Under the pieces are notes generated by a model. It was given only the letters and a program-made list of their open reading frames with translations, was not told the DNA's origin and did no database searches. DNA of 64,000 nt from Paralithodes platypus (Eukaryota > Arthropoda > Malacostraca > Decapoda > Lithodidae): NCBI GenBank assembly GCA_032716605.1, contig CM064530.1, forward strand, positions 5,421,245-5,485,244, in the 5' to 3' direction. Each line of letters starts with the position of its first letter. Position 1 is the stretch's first letter. A program made the translations under genes and the position numbers. Shown piece after piece: positions 13,531 to 25,030 of this stretch.

Positions 13531-14689
13531 GAGAGCCTCTACAAAGACTCAATCTCTCGCATAGCCTCCAGACGGTCAGAGAGAGACAGACAGAAACCCT
13601 GCTATATTGCATGCGAGGATATACAGCAGATATGGTACAACACTCTCTTAATCAGTTTGACACTATCTGCTACAATGCTTGTCACCAGCCTGTGAGTAAT
13701 TTAATCTTAAGTCTCTACTTCCTATATTTCCACTTAGTGATATCAACACCCACACACACCTTCACCCACATACCACTTTCACACACACACTCTTTCTCAC
13801 TCAAATAAGTCCATCCCACCTTCATAAACATTCACAGCTACACTTACTCCCACTCGATCTTACTAGATATAAACACTCTTTCTCTTTCACACCTTCTCTC
13901 ACTCACGCAGCTACATTTGTTTCACCCCCAATCCTACTAATGCCTACACACTCACACTGCCTTTACTCTCATACAAGTTTATCTCACCACCACCATTACA
14001 AACACCCACACCCAAGTCACCACAGCTACATCTATTCCCACAAAGTCTGTCATCATATCCTTAGTAAGTGCCACCCACAGAGAGTTACACATCCCCTTGA
14101 CTATGAGAGGTCCTTTTTCATTATCAAAATAAAATAATCTGGGGGTAGCGGAAAGGGTCAATAGTCATGATCCACCTCTATCGCTGAATTTTGTCTGCCT
14201 TCTTATGATGCAATGTAAACACCATTCACTTGGTTAATATGGCTACTTGTCAAAAAAGAAAGAAAACAAAATCACCAGCTGACACTACCAATCGTATATC
14301 GTATCTAAAGTGACGTGAACTATAATGAAGCATAAAACCTAATAAAAATAACTAGTGTACTGGTGACACTTACAGACAGGTAACAACATACAGTATAGGC
14401 AGCCAGTGGTGAGTCAAGCTAGTTGGTTGAAATAGAATGCATGTGTGTTCACAATGCAAGTTATGGTATATCGTATGGCACCTAGTGCAACACATAATAT
14501 ATAAACTCTTAGAAGCTGATATAATGGATATGGTATATATACAGTGATCACATAATAAGGAGGCACACTTTCCTGGTCCTGATATCGAGAGAAAAGTGGG
14601 CCCCCTCATAATCCTTCTCAGACACAGCCCCAACTTTATTTATACCTTACATCACACTGTACACATTTATAGCTAATCTTACTTCACAC
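13531..14689. other. No gene seen; CACA-rich unique-looking sequence
   Basis: AC/CT-rich stretches between 13,745 and 14,030 and AT-rich sequence after it. No recognisable coding or RNA feature. Confidence 0.5.
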
Positions 14690-14897
14690 CAGGGTGTCAA
14701 ATGGGACAATTTTGTTTGAAGACTTGAATTAATATGAGAAGGAATACAAGAAAGTTAACATGAAATAGCACTGTTTTGGCCATGTTATCACTTCCAAGAC
14801 ATCATTTGAGCTATAAACAACAATTGTATCTGTACATGCACAGTATACAATAATAATGACTTGCAAATAATGGGGTCAGCTCTCGTTTGACACCCTG
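14690..14897. mobile_element. hAT-type MITE, 208 bp, perfect 8-bp target duplication
   Basis: Ends are CAGGGTGTCAAA and its inverse TTTGACACCCTG. The flanks are the perfect 8-bp direct repeat CTTCACAC (14,682-14,689 and 14,898-14,905). CAGGG termini with 8-bp target duplications are the hallmark of hAT transposons. The interior matches in inverse the element at 53,454-53,656, e.g. CTTGTATTCCTTCTCATATT. There is no transposase, so it is non-autonomous. Confidence 0.9.
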
Positions 14898-14984
14898 CTT
14901 CACACCCACCCACTTCCTCTACATATCTTACCCAATAAAACTAATCTATACATTCACACACACAATCACACAACCAGAGGGGCA

Positions 14985-15545
14985 CTCGGTAAAGTGCACA
15001 CCTCCACCTACATTGGCTGGTTCTTTACCATTATTATAATAGGCCTAAATTTTCTTCTAGATCTGGGTTCCAGGATATGATCTGGATAGCTTCCTTCTTA
15101 GCGCATATCCTATCTGCCTACCCAATTATACTAAAATATCTGGATCGCCTCTTTCATTGAATAATTTCTTTCTTGGCACACATCTTATCCGCCCAGTGAA
15201 AATTGGTTAATAAAATAATAACTATGTGAGATGCCCACCAAATTTTGTAAAAATCTCTGGATTGCCTCCTAAATTGAATCACTTCTTACTTGACGCAAAA
15301 TTTTGTAAAAATTGGTTCATAGCTTTGTGAGATGCCTATCAAATTTTGTGTACCGTACATCTCTGGATCACTTTCTAAATTGAATACCGTAACTTCTTCC
15401 TTGGCGCATATCCAATGTACCCACCAAATTTCGTGAAAATTGGTTCACAATTTTGTGAGATACAGTAGGCACAGTATCTTGTTTACAGATAAACAAACGG
15501 ATGTGAAAACATAACCTCCGCCTAACTTCATTGGCGGAGGTAATT
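14985..15545. mobile_element. Dispersed invertebrate repeat with GGCGGAGGT end
   Basis: It begins near GGCACTCGGTAAAGTGCACA followed by CCTCC and ends in TTGGCGGAGGTAATTACTC, giving short inverted ends around ACCTCC. The interior has four imperfect ~95-bp direct repeats built on CCACCAAATTTCGTGAAAAT, TGTGAGAT and CTTGGCGCATATCC. From general knowledge, sequences of this type with a GGCGGAGG end are widespread in aquatic invertebrates. The superfamily is not certain. Confidence 0.6.
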
Positions 15546-15612
15546 ACTCTCGCTCTTCACGCACACAAGTACTACAGATTGAACACAAAGAAAGATACAG
15601 GTACCGTAGACA

Positions 15613-15643
<31 letters not shown>

Positions 15644-16029
15644 TGTACTGTATATAGGCCTACAGATAGACAGGCACACAAAAAACAGAGATAACACACA
15701 TTAAAGCAATATCATTCTGTTTATGTGCGTGTGCTCACATTGTGTGTGTGTGTGTGTGTGTGCTTGTGCACGTAGTTATGTCTGCAAGTGATTTATGAGG
15801 AGTGGCAGGATGTGGAGACAAAACAGGAAAGTAATAATATGAGAGCAGTTATAACAAAGGGCTCGGCAGGAAACATTACTGGAAATAAATAATATGCTTA
15901 TAAACAGAAACTTTTTTTAACTGGCTCAATTTGGTTTGTATTTGTTTGACTATGTGTGTGCTTAAAATATTTGGAGGCTGTATTGTCACTTGAAAAATAC
16001 TGTATGGCAGAATTAAATTAAATAAAACC
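15546..16029. repeat. Simple repeats (TA)n and (TG)n, otherwise nothing seen
   Basis: A (TA)n tract at about 15,617-15,642 and a (TG)n tract at about 15,739-15,761 lie in AT-rich sequence without recognisable genes. Confidence 0.8.
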
Positions 16030-16360
16030 GAGAATAAAGTAAGTGAGGAGTATGATTGGAGAATCTGATTTATAATTACAAGGGAAGAGACTCAAGAGAG
16101 TGATTGGTGAACCTGGTTATATAGGAGGAGGGTGATTGGAGAATCTGTTTATATAAAGGTGACTGGAGAACCTGATTTATTATATAAGGGAGGAGGGAGA
16201 TTGGTGAACCTATTTATAAAGGAGGAGGGTGATTGGTGAACATAATTATTAGGCCTATATAAGGTGATTGATAAAATGATTATTATATAAGGTGATTGGT
16301 GAACCTGTTTCTATAAGGGAGGAGGGTGATTGGTGATTCTGATTATATAAAGGGCGGTTC
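16030..16360. repeat. Degenerate ~40-bp tandem array (GTGATTGGTGAACCTG)
   Basis: Some eight imperfect units around GTGATTGGTGAACCTGATTA followed by TATAAGGGAGGAGG. Unit lengths vary by deletions. Confidence 0.75.
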
Positions 16361-16845
16361 ACACGATCGTTTTCCGCTTCCACACCCAAGGGAACTCAAG
16401 GAATATTTGCCGAGAATATTCCGGCGAACATGAAAAGGTGTTCGGGCATATCACCAGCCTTGTTTACACTACGCTGTAAACATAACCGTTTACCGTGGGA
16501 TACAGAATAAGTTGAGGGGAGGATAGGCCTAAGACCCCCCCCCCCCCCAGACTTATTGAAATCATCATCTACCCTATACAACTCCCTTAGGCCTATAATA
16601 CATTTGTGACGGTACAAACATGTAAATCAATATACGGTAATATGTGATAGACTATGACAATTTAGTAGGTCACACAAAAATTGATGGGTCTCGCGGGTGT
16701 CACGGCACAGTCACGCCATAATTAGCCTACTTGCCGAGATTTCATGTAACAAACAATTTGTCAGTTCAGGTAACTTCGGCCCTGTTGAAAAGGGACCGAA
16801 GTTACCAGTCCGAAGTCACCGTGGGCCAAACTTACGATAATTATA

Positions 16846-17432
16846 GGGAATAGACTCGCAGCGTTATTATACATAATTTATTAGGGAAAGTGAAGCTCTA
16901 TGGAATCCTTATAATATACTCACATAGATTCCGTTGTGGGAGAATAGTTTTGATAAGTCTTGTAACTCTATTTTGTCGATATAAATAGTCCCGCGCATAA
17001 ACAAACTCAGTCCCGCAATCTTGAGAGCTCTGCTACGGACGTGTTCAATGTTTACAAAAAGTGTTCGGAATGGAGTACACTCGCTACGGTAAAGTGTTAT
17101 GTTCTAGTATTCTACAAAGATGTTACTGTATGTCTAATATATGAACCCACAGTAGCTGGCATACAAGGGCTAGTATTGTATCCCACGTACTGGGTCTAGG
17201 TTAGGTTAGGTTGGGTTGTTTGGTTAGGTTAATATACTAGGTCTCGGAAACAAGATTCGTAGTTGCGGTAGTATTACATCAAAACTATAGTTAACTATCA
17301 AAATTATTCTCCCACAGTGGAATGGAATCTATGTGAGTAACTGAGTATATTATAAGGATTCCATAGAGCTTCACTTTCCCTAATAAATTATGTAGGCTAT
17401 AGCCTAATAATGCTGCGAGTCTTTTCAAAAAA
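16846..17432. repeat. Long inverted repeat, ~115-bp arms, ~320-bp centre
   Basis: The left arm (about 16,855-16,965) contains AGGGAAAGTGAAGCTCTATG and TGGGAGAATAGTTTTGATAA. The right arm (about 17,288-17,432) contains their inverse complements with small insertions. The centre includes GGTTAGGTTAGGTT near 17,200, TTAGG-type repeats. It looks like a foldback element or a MITE with long terminal inverted repeats. No target duplication was found. Confidence 0.75.
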
Positions 17433-17545
17433 ATTACCAAACTTACCAGATACCGTGGCCCATGCCAAGGATGTACCGTATATTGACACATTGTGTACAG
17501 TGTTTCACGGCCTCAGCCCACAGGTACCGTAGGCTAGGGCGTAAG

Positions 17546-17870
17546 CAGGGTGTCAAACGACGCTGTTTTTTTTAGTGATAACGCAAATGAACTTTTTGTA
17601 TAATGATAACAGAAACTCCCCCAACTTTTTTTTTTTAAGAAACAAAAAAGGTAAATTGACACAATTTTGGTCTCCATGTTCCATCTTGATTGCCTTTAGA
17701 TTGCAGGAAATGCTGTTTTAGACAACTAAATTCTAAAAAAAAATAAGGGGGGCCATGCCCCCGGACCCCCCTAGAGCTCGCGCCTTCGCCGCTCCGTCGC
17801 GCGCTATAATGATAACAAAATAATAAACCATAATGATAACACAATTCATATTTTGTGGATTGACACCCTG
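17546..17870. mobile_element. hAT-type MITE, 325 bp, perfect 8-bp target duplication
   Basis: Ends are CAGGGTGTCAAACGACG and inverse TGTGGATTGACACCCTG, flanked by the perfect 8-bp repeat GGCGTAAG (17,538-17,545 and 17,871-17,878). It shares termini, but not interior, with the elements at 14,690 and 53,454. The interior has a GC-rich island (17,745-17,810) and no transposase frame. Confidence 0.9.
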
Positions 17871-17878
17871 GGCGTAAG

Positions 17879-19085
17879 AGACTAAGAGTATCGGAAAATT
17901 GCGGAAATTGCATTAGGCCTAACGTTAACGGTGAAAATATGGAGGTGATAGGCCTAGCCTAAATCTGCAGATTGCACCATCAGTTCTCTACTATTACAGA
18001 AAATGCAAACAATCACGCGTCGCACAGTCGCACTTCACAAACACCCAAGCTTCTGAGAGTTCCAACTAATTGTGCTAAAAATCTGTGAAAATATCAGTCC
18101 ACTAAATTAAAAGAGGGCTTACCCTCAACTTTGCTTAAGCTTCACACAATGATACATAGCCTACTGTAACTGTACTGTAGAACAGTAAAACAATAACACA
18201 AGCCCTTACATTTTTGGCTAACCTTTCTGGTTTCATGATCTTTGATGCGACTAATTGGCCATGCAGGACATTAGGCTACACCTGTAACACCTCTCATAAT
18301 AATATTGTTCTTATAATAACTTTAAGACACTCACGAAAACTCAGAATCAGTAGAAGACCAGCAGATGATCGGGTGCGACGAGTAGACTAGCAGCAGGTGG
18401 ACAGTAGAAAAAAAGGGGTCCAGTTGGTGCCCAATTTTGACGCCCCCGCACCACTTCGCAAAAAGGCCCTATGACGTCCCCCTCCCACTAATCAATTCGT
18501 TACTTCTGCTGGTACTCTACACTGTCTCTTCCCCACTGCTGCATCCGGTACACTGAGCCATGAGTAAATCAGAGTGTGAGTCAGCTTCACAGAATGAGGG
18601 GACGAGGGGAACGGAAGGAAATGAGAGTTGCAAGATAAGGAGGCGTTGGCCCCTCGTCTACCCCTCTCCCTTTCCACAGCATCTGATCCTCATAACTCCA
18701 CATTTACGCTATTTTAAGGGGTTTGATGCAGCGATACTCACCTAGATAGTTTGAAGAGGAGAAAGGGCGGCCCACGAAGCCTACTGAAGGTCTTTGGGCA
18801 TGGTAAAATGACAAAAAAAGATGGCAAATCGGGACACCGAGTCACCCCCAGCTAAAAATGGCAAGCAAACATCCAACGTGTGACGTCACAAGGGATCGTC
18901 AGAAATCCTCTGTTCATTTTATTCGCTTTTAACATTCTGTCGACTTTCAAAGTGTTCTTTGGCTGTTATTGAATAATACTACAGTTTGTAAATAACCCAT
19001 TTAGTAAATATATAACCATATAACTAAACACCAAATTAATTTGAGAAACTTTAGTACTACATTTTCTTTAGTATTCATATAGAAG
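17879..19085. other. No gene supported
   Basis: One short frame with a fair start context (ATG at 18,560) encodes 61 residues of no recognised family and shows no splice or homology support. The remainder is AT-rich. Confidence 0.4.
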
Positions 19086-19089
19086 GTAA

Positions 19090-19232
19090 ACTAATCTAAA
19101 ACAAATATTAATTTCACCACACCACCAAACACCTCCAATGAAATTAATAAAAGCATATAATTGTGATCCACCGGGATTCGAACCTGGGTTATCACACACA
19201 GATTGTTAGACACCTTAACCATTCCACCTCTA
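19090..19232 (-). mobile_element. tRNA-derived SINE
   Basis: On the minus strand GGTGGAATGGTTAAGGTGTC resembles a pol III A box and CCAGGTTCGAATCCCGGTG a B box. After it come ATATGCTTTTATTAATTTC and a tail shared with copies at 54,085-54,232 and 61,290-61,440. It is not a functional tRNA: the acceptor stem does not pair and the body runs on past the tRNA part. It abuts the LINE at 19,225. Confidence 0.75.
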
Positions 19233-20779
19233 AAACTGCTGTGGAGCAAGTCCCTCCAAACTGGATATGTACCACAATCCCTAAAAGAAGGTAATGTCAC
19301 ACCAATACACAAAGGGGGTAGTAAAGGCATAGCCAAAAATTACAGACCAGTGGTGCTGACGTCACATCTTATTAAAATCATAGAAAGAACAATAAGAGCT
19401 AAGATGGTCAGCTTCCTGGAAGATAATGAGGCGTTCAACGAGGGGCAACATGGCTTTAGAAAAGGCCGCTCCTGCCTCTCACAACTACTATCACACTACG
19501 ACAAAATCCTACAGGATATTCAAGACGGAGAAAATGTAGACGTCATATATCTAGATTTCGCCAAAGCTTTTGACAAGGTGGACCATGGGATCCTTCTACA
19601 TAAACTCAAATCACTGGGAATAGGGGGAGACCTTGGAAGATGGCTCCACAGCTTCATCACCAACAGAAAACAAAGAGTCACGGTTCAAGGAAGCCTATCA
19701 GATGCAGGTGGGGTCATCAGCGGAGTACCACAAGGATCAGTACTGGGACCTCTCCTATTCCTCATCTTGATAGGAGACATCGACAGGGACCTGGAACACT
19801 CAACAGCCACATCGTTTGCAGACGACACCAGACTCATGAAGAAAATCACCTCACATGATGCTCAGCTACTACAACAAGACTTGGACAAAATCCTGAAGTG
19901 GGCAGAAGAAAACAACATGGCCCTAAACGGAGACAAGTTCGAGCTTCTAAGGTACGGGAACAAGAGAGCACTACAAAACGACACCAACTACAAAAGTGGA
20001 CAGCAAGAAATTACCGCCAAGGACACAGTGAAGGACTTGGGAGTAAATATGAGCAGTGACGCCACTTTTTCCCAGCATATTACCAAAGCCACAACAACAG
20101 CAAAACAAATAGCAGGCTGGATCCTGAGAACCTTCCACACAAGAAATGAGAGGTGTATGCTAACACTGTGGAAGTAACTGGTCCTACCACGACTGGAGTA
20201 CTGCTCCCAGCTCTGGTCTCCCCAAAAAGTAGGAGAAATAACAGAAATTGAAGCCACCCAGAGGACATTCACCAGTAAAATCCATGGGTTTCAACACTTT
20301 AACTACTGGGAGAGACTTAAGGAGCTGCAGCTGTACTCACTTCAAAGACGTAGGGAGAGATACATCATCATCTACGTCTGGAAGATTTTGGAAAAAAAGG
20401 TACCAAATCCAAACATCCAAGAGACTCGGCACCAAAGGCGAGGGAGGCTGTGCTATGTGAGGACTACGCCGGGATCAACACAAAAAATCAAATCCCTGAT
20501 CCATCACAGCTTTACATACAATGGAACCAGACTGTTCAACTGTATACCAGCCCCTCTCAGGAACATGACCGGGGTGTCTCCAGACACCTTCAAGAAACAC
20601 TTGGACATGTGGCTGGCCAAAATACCGGACCGGCCACCAACACCAGGATACCCCAGCACCAACTCCAACCGACTTCTGGAATGGAGAGTGGAAGAAGGGG
20701 AGCTGCCTGGTCGCAGTGGAGCCCCAGCTCAACTGTGTCACTAACGGACGGAATACAACTAAGTGTAACTAAGTGTAAC
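19225..20779 (+). mobile_element. 5'-truncated LINE with reverse-transcriptase domain, one in-frame stop
   Basis: One frame runs from about 19,225 to a stop at 20,742-20,744, broken by one in-frame TAA at 20,175. RT motifs in order are [64 protein letters not shown] and catalytic SFADDTRLM. After the stop the frame resumes with LPRLEYCSQLWSP and ends in TFKKHLDMWLAKIPD, the thumb and C-terminal tail. The 3' end is a doubled AACTAAGTGT. Family is non-LTR (CR1/Jockey-like). The endonuclease half is missing. Confidence 0.92.
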
Positions 20780-22230
20780 CACCAAGACTTGAACTTGGTG
20801 ATGAGACTGGCAGGCTATGGTGATGAATTGTTGATTGGTGGCATATGAGAAGATGGTCGGCGTTGGTGTTGATGTTCCCCCACCACAGGTGAAATGGCCG
20901 GAAGACGCTATAACAATCCTGGGGACCTTCATAGCTTTCCTCCTGGTAAAGTTCTAGGTCTTGCATTTCTCGACGTGCTTGATTTCTTCGGGCCTTAGTG
21001 AGATATATATAAACTTGGAGCTTCCTGGCCTTTCCCACTTGCCTAAGGATATCAAGGAAGAATTGTATAGAAACGACAAGTTCCCTAAACATTGGTACGT
21101 TCTTGCAACTTGACTATAGCTGTTACCGTGCAGGGCCTGGGTATTGATCACTTCCTGCCAGAACACTGGTCCGAGTAGTCTGTAGGATTTGTTTGTTACA
21201 CCGTTCCCGAAAGGGTGGTTATGGAGCTCCGATCTTACTTTCAACCATCATGACAATTTTACTACCACACCTAATTAAACTTTGTTAGATGCATGTGGAA
21301 ACAGCCTCCCGAAAATCTGCACCCAGGGCGGTAATCGAACCTGTGACCCTTAATTGGGTTACGAGTCACGAGGCAGACACGTTACCTCGTACGAGACTAA
21401 TAAAGGTACCTCACTAAGCCTGGTAGCCTAAGTGTATTTCCGCATCTTGTTCAGTTTAGGCAAATCCTATATATTTACAGGCTTTACATATTGATCCCAG
21501 TCTTGATCGAGCTCTATCTTGCTGCTAGAACACTGGTCCGTGTATAGCCTGCATGCTATATTCTCAGACCTGGGTATTGACCCTCTGCCAGAACTCGTCT
21601 GGTCCCTGAAGTTAGTTAAGCACTGATTGAACGTTCTGCAATAAATAAATTGGGGAGGCCAACCCATAAATTACAATAATTACGTAAAACAGGATGATTG
21701 AACGAACCAATGTTAGGCGGTAGCGTCGGGTTAGAAAGGGTCTCACGGAGTATAAGCTTCTAATATGCAGGTTACAACTTCTGATGGCCTGGTTGATATG
21801 ATCCATATGTATGTACAGTATGTATGTACATCATTGATTCTGGAGCCACTACTAAATATTAGGGTTTCATACTTCCCTTAGGGACTCAAACCTTTAATTT
21901 GCCATTTTCTTTGTAATAGGATTAAATAAACACAATGATCGAGATTCATTTATTAGTAAAAACTTCCTTTAGGTCACTTTAGAGTGTGACATAGCTGAGA
22001 GAAGATATAAAAATCTAAAATAAACTAAAATAGATTCCTGAAACTAAATAGATATCTGAAACTTAATGGATTCCTGAACTATATAATACATTCCTGACAC
22101 TAAAATATATGCCAATGCCGGATTGAGATGGCTGGGCAAGCACTTCACAATAAAGTAATAGTCTATCCTGTTTCACCTATAATTTTTGTGTTTACTCAAA
22201 CCCAAGTTTTTCGCCAAACTGTACTTTGAA
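20780..22230. other. No gene recognised; SINE-like tRNA head near 21,305-21,400
   Basis: On the minus strand at about 21,305-21,400, ACAGGTTCGATTACCGCCCTG resembles a B box, and upstream GGTAACGTGTCTGCCTCGTG resembles an A-box half. A minus frame at 20,954-21,244 (96 residues) has no recognisable family. AT-rich sequence fills the rest. Confidence 0.45.
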
Positions 22231-22239
22231 GTTAGTTAA

Positions 22240-22900
22240 GACGAAAGTAGGGTAGGTCAAGTTAAGGATAGGGTTAGTTCAGTGAAGGATAGGTTAGGAT
22301 TAGGGTAAGTTCAATTAAGTATAGGTTAGGATTAGGTTAAGGTAAGTTCAATTAAAGATAGGTTAAGGGTAAGTTCAATTAAGGGTAGGTTAGGATTAGG
22401 TTAAGGGTAGGGTAAGTTCAGTTAAGGATAGGTTAGGATTAGGTTAAGGGTTGGGTAAGTTCAGTTAAGGATAGGTTAGGATTAGGTTAAAGGTAGGGTA
22501 AGTTCAGTTAAGGATAGGTTAGGATTAGGTTAAGGGTAGGGTAAGTTCAGTTAAGGATAGGTTAGGATTAGGTTAAGGGTAGGGTAAGTTCAGTTAAGGA
22601 TAGGTTAGGATTAGGTTAAGGGTAGGGTAAGTTCAATTAAGAATAGGTTAAGGGTAGGGCAAGTTCAATTTAGAATAGGTTAGGATTAGGTTAAGGTAAG
22701 TTCAATTTAGAATAGGTTAGGATTAGGTTAAAGGTAGGGTAAGTTCAATTTAGGATTTGGTTAAGGATAGATTAGCATTAGGTTAGGAGTAGGGAAAGTA
22801 GATTAGGTTTGGGTTACATAAGCTTTAGGCTGATTAACACGGTTACAAATAGGTCACGGCAGATTAGGCGAGGTAAAGATACATTAAAGTAAGTTTGGCA
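22240..22900 (+). repeat. TTAGG-rich 43-bp minisatellite
   Basis: The unit GGATAGGTTAGGATTAGGTT + AAGGGTAGGGTAAGTTCAGT + TAA repeats with a 43-bp period (for example 22,421 to 22,464), about six good copies flanked by degenerate ones. TTAGG, the arthropod telomere unit, is embedded repeatedly but never as a pure array. Similar decayed TTAGG-like sequence continues at 23,640-23,890. Confidence 0.9.
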
Positions 22901-22989
22901 AATCAACTTAAATGAGGTTATGTAATTTGCACTTTCAATCAACCCATTACATGCATCTGAACTAACGCTTGTATTCTGGAAAGAATTTT

Positions 22990-23350
22990 TTAAGGGGAGA
23001 TGGTTGTTTTTTTCTGGTCCCCCTTCTCCCTCAAGTTTAGCCCCATTAGTTTTCAGATTTTAAGACGTTCGGCTTATCAGTTTGGCGATTTACACCCCAT
23101 TTTTTGCCAATATTAAGACCTTCCATGCAATTTATGAGTAATATTTTTTGCTGGCGAGCAATAGCGAGCCTGTAATTTAAAAGGAACCAGGCTGGGACAT
23201 TATTCTATCAAACAATGTAGGCCTACAGATTTATCTTGAAGGGGGTACTTGGGGGTGTTTCTTTAAGCTTGATGGAGGTCTAAGGAGGACACTAAAAATA
23301 TAAGAAAATAATAAATAAATAAGCAAATAAATACGTCCATCTCCCCTTAA
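22990..23350. mobile_element. TTAA-flanked MITE (TTAAGGGGAGATGG ends), 361 bp
   Basis: It begins TTAAGGGGAGATGG and ends CCATCTCCCCTTAA, a perfect 14-bp inverted repeat including the TTAA target. Related copies are at 61,653-62,023, 35,294-35,664 (opposite orientation) and 24,185-24,690 (interrupted). Shared interior phrases include CCCCATTAGTTTTCAGAT and TTGATGGAGGTCTA. No coding capacity. Confidence 0.88.
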
Positions 23351-23903
23351 GACTACAAGCGTTAGTGTTAGTGGACCTTTGTTCTAGAAGCCTTCCCTTC
23401 CCGAGGCCGAGTTGCCCACGGAGCCTCGGAAACAGAACAAAGGAATATGCTGTACACACGGTAAGTCCGCTAGTCTCCAAAGATAGTCCGTTCAGTATTT
23501 TCACCCACATCGGAAGTTGATTACATGAGGTTAAATATAGGGCACCCACAATAGAAAAAAATATATATCATTTATTAATAAATAAATAATTGAATAAAAA
23601 ATAAATAAATAATGGGTAAGCGCCAGAGTTCATACACATATAGGGCAGTTTTAGGTTAGCTTCAAGGTGAATTTACATTACCTTAGAAAAAGTTGAAGTT
23701 AATAAAGGTTAAGGTTAAAGTAAATATAAATGAGGTTATTAATTAAGTGACAGGTTAAATTGAGGCAACAGGTTTAAGTTAGGGGGAACTTAAATTAATA
23801 ATTGAGGGGAACTTAGGTTAATATTGATGGTAACATAGGTTAACATTGAGATATGGAGGTTAGGTCAAATTTAAAGTTGTGATTAGCTAAAGTTCAAGTT
23901 AGA
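23351..23903. other. Degenerate AGGTTAA-rich sequence
   Basis: AT-rich with loose GGTTAA/AGGTTA motifs and (AATA)n near 23,575. No gene. Confidence 0.5.
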
Positions 23904-24138
23904 TTAACTCTTTCACGCTTTTATGACGCAGAGGTTGCCAGATTAGCAATAAGAAATAGAGTTCTCTCACTCTTATAATTACCTCTCCAAAATTAGTTTT
24001 CTGCCCACAGCAAACTCAAAGACAACTGCAGAGGTTGAAGTAACTAAACTAAAGGTTTCTAAACACCCCTGATGGTAACAAACGCTTTAAAGTATCCCTA
24101 ATAGGCTCAAAATCGCATCATAAGCGTGAAAGGGTTAA
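23904..24138. mobile_element. piggyBac-type MITE, 235 bp, ~30-bp inverted ends
   Basis: TTAACTCTTTCACGCTTTTA at the left and its near inverse TAAGCGTGAAAGGGTTAA at the right. TTAA targets plus CCCTTT termini are typical of piggyBac elements. A second copy (34,148-35,120) is identical in layout but split by a ~735-bp insertion. Confidence 0.85.
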
Positions 24139-24184
24139 GGTAATTTAGGTTAACTTAGGTACAGCCTCTGTTAAATTTGTGATA

Positions 24185-24690
24185 AGTTTGAAGGGGTAGT
24201 TGTTAGCTTTTGGTCTATTTATTTATATATTCATTTATTTTTTTAGTTTCCTCGTTAGACCTCCATCAAACTTAAACAATCACCCCTTAGACCCCCCTTC
24301 AAGATAAATGTGTACATTTTTCGGCAGAAAAATGTCCTGGGCTTCTCAAATTAAAATGTAAAACTTGCAAACAAAGTCAAACCAAAACTGGGACAAAGCC
24401 AATATAAAGTCAAAACAACATCAAAATCGCTATGTGGAAACAACGCTTACTAAAATAAAATTTATGAAATGAAAGAACACAATCCACCACAGAGGGTGTA
24501 CATTACTACATGAGCAAGTTAATCTGGTTCCCAAGCAAACTCAAAATTACAGGCTCACCAGGATTTTTTTTACACCTAAATGGCACGAAAGGTCATAAAA
24601 TTGAGAACAAAATGGAGCGAAAGGTCTTAAAATTGCCAATTTATTGGTGGTCCAAAAAAAGCAACCATCCCCCCATAAATCAAAGTAAGG
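24185..24690 (-). mobile_element. TTAAGGGG-family MITE interrupted by a retroelement tail
   Basis: Left and right parts match the MITE copy at 35,294-35,664. At about 24,338-24,540 it is split by the ATGTAAAACTTGCAAAC...TATGTGGAAACAACGC repeat. The direct repeats CTCAAATT and CTCAAAATT at the junctions look like an 8-9 bp target duplication. Confidence 0.75.
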
Positions 24691-24815
24691 TTCGGTAGTT
24701 GAGAATAAGGTAATTTAAGGTTAACTTTGGTATGTTAAAGTTGTGATTAGCTAAAGGTTGTGTTTAGCTCAAGTTAAAGTTTGGTTTGGTAAGGTTAAAT
24801 TTGAGAATAACTACA

Positions 24816-25030
24816 TTAACCCTTCCTGTACCAGCGACGTCCGTTATACTTTATTCTAGCTATATTTAGACGAGTTTATGCAGCTTAGGAAGGATCTGTG
24901 GTAGCAGACAGGGTTGATTGAGATAATTCAACGTCTTATAATTGCTAGAGATCCTTCCTAAACTGAATATAATCGATTATTAGTAGCCAGAATATGACGA
25001 AAAGGACGTCACTGGTACAGAATGGGTTAA
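24816..25030. mobile_element. piggyBac-type MITE, 215 bp, second family
   Basis: TTAACCCTTCCTGTACCAGC followed by GACGTCC at the left, and GGACGTCACTGGTACAGAAT followed by GGGTTAA at the right, form ~27-bp inverted ends with TTAA at both edges. A related copy lies at 33,938-34,151. Confidence 0.88.

Noticed and set aside
18560..18745. 61-codon frame with a fair start context
   Set aside because: No similarity, no splice continuation and no conserved neighbour. An overlapping antisense frame is equally long.
19137..19232. Possible tRNA gene
   Set aside because: A- and B-box-like sequences are present, but a paired acceptor stem and anticodon arm are not, and the unit continues into a SINE body found elsewhere.
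20954..21244. 96-codon minus-strand frame as a gene
   Set aside because: No recognisable motif, no splice partners, and a SINE-like head nearby. Left as unassigned sequence.
22240..22900. A true telomere or subtelomere end
   Set aside because: TTAGG is only a part of a 43-bp unit, and unique genes and transposons lie on both sides.
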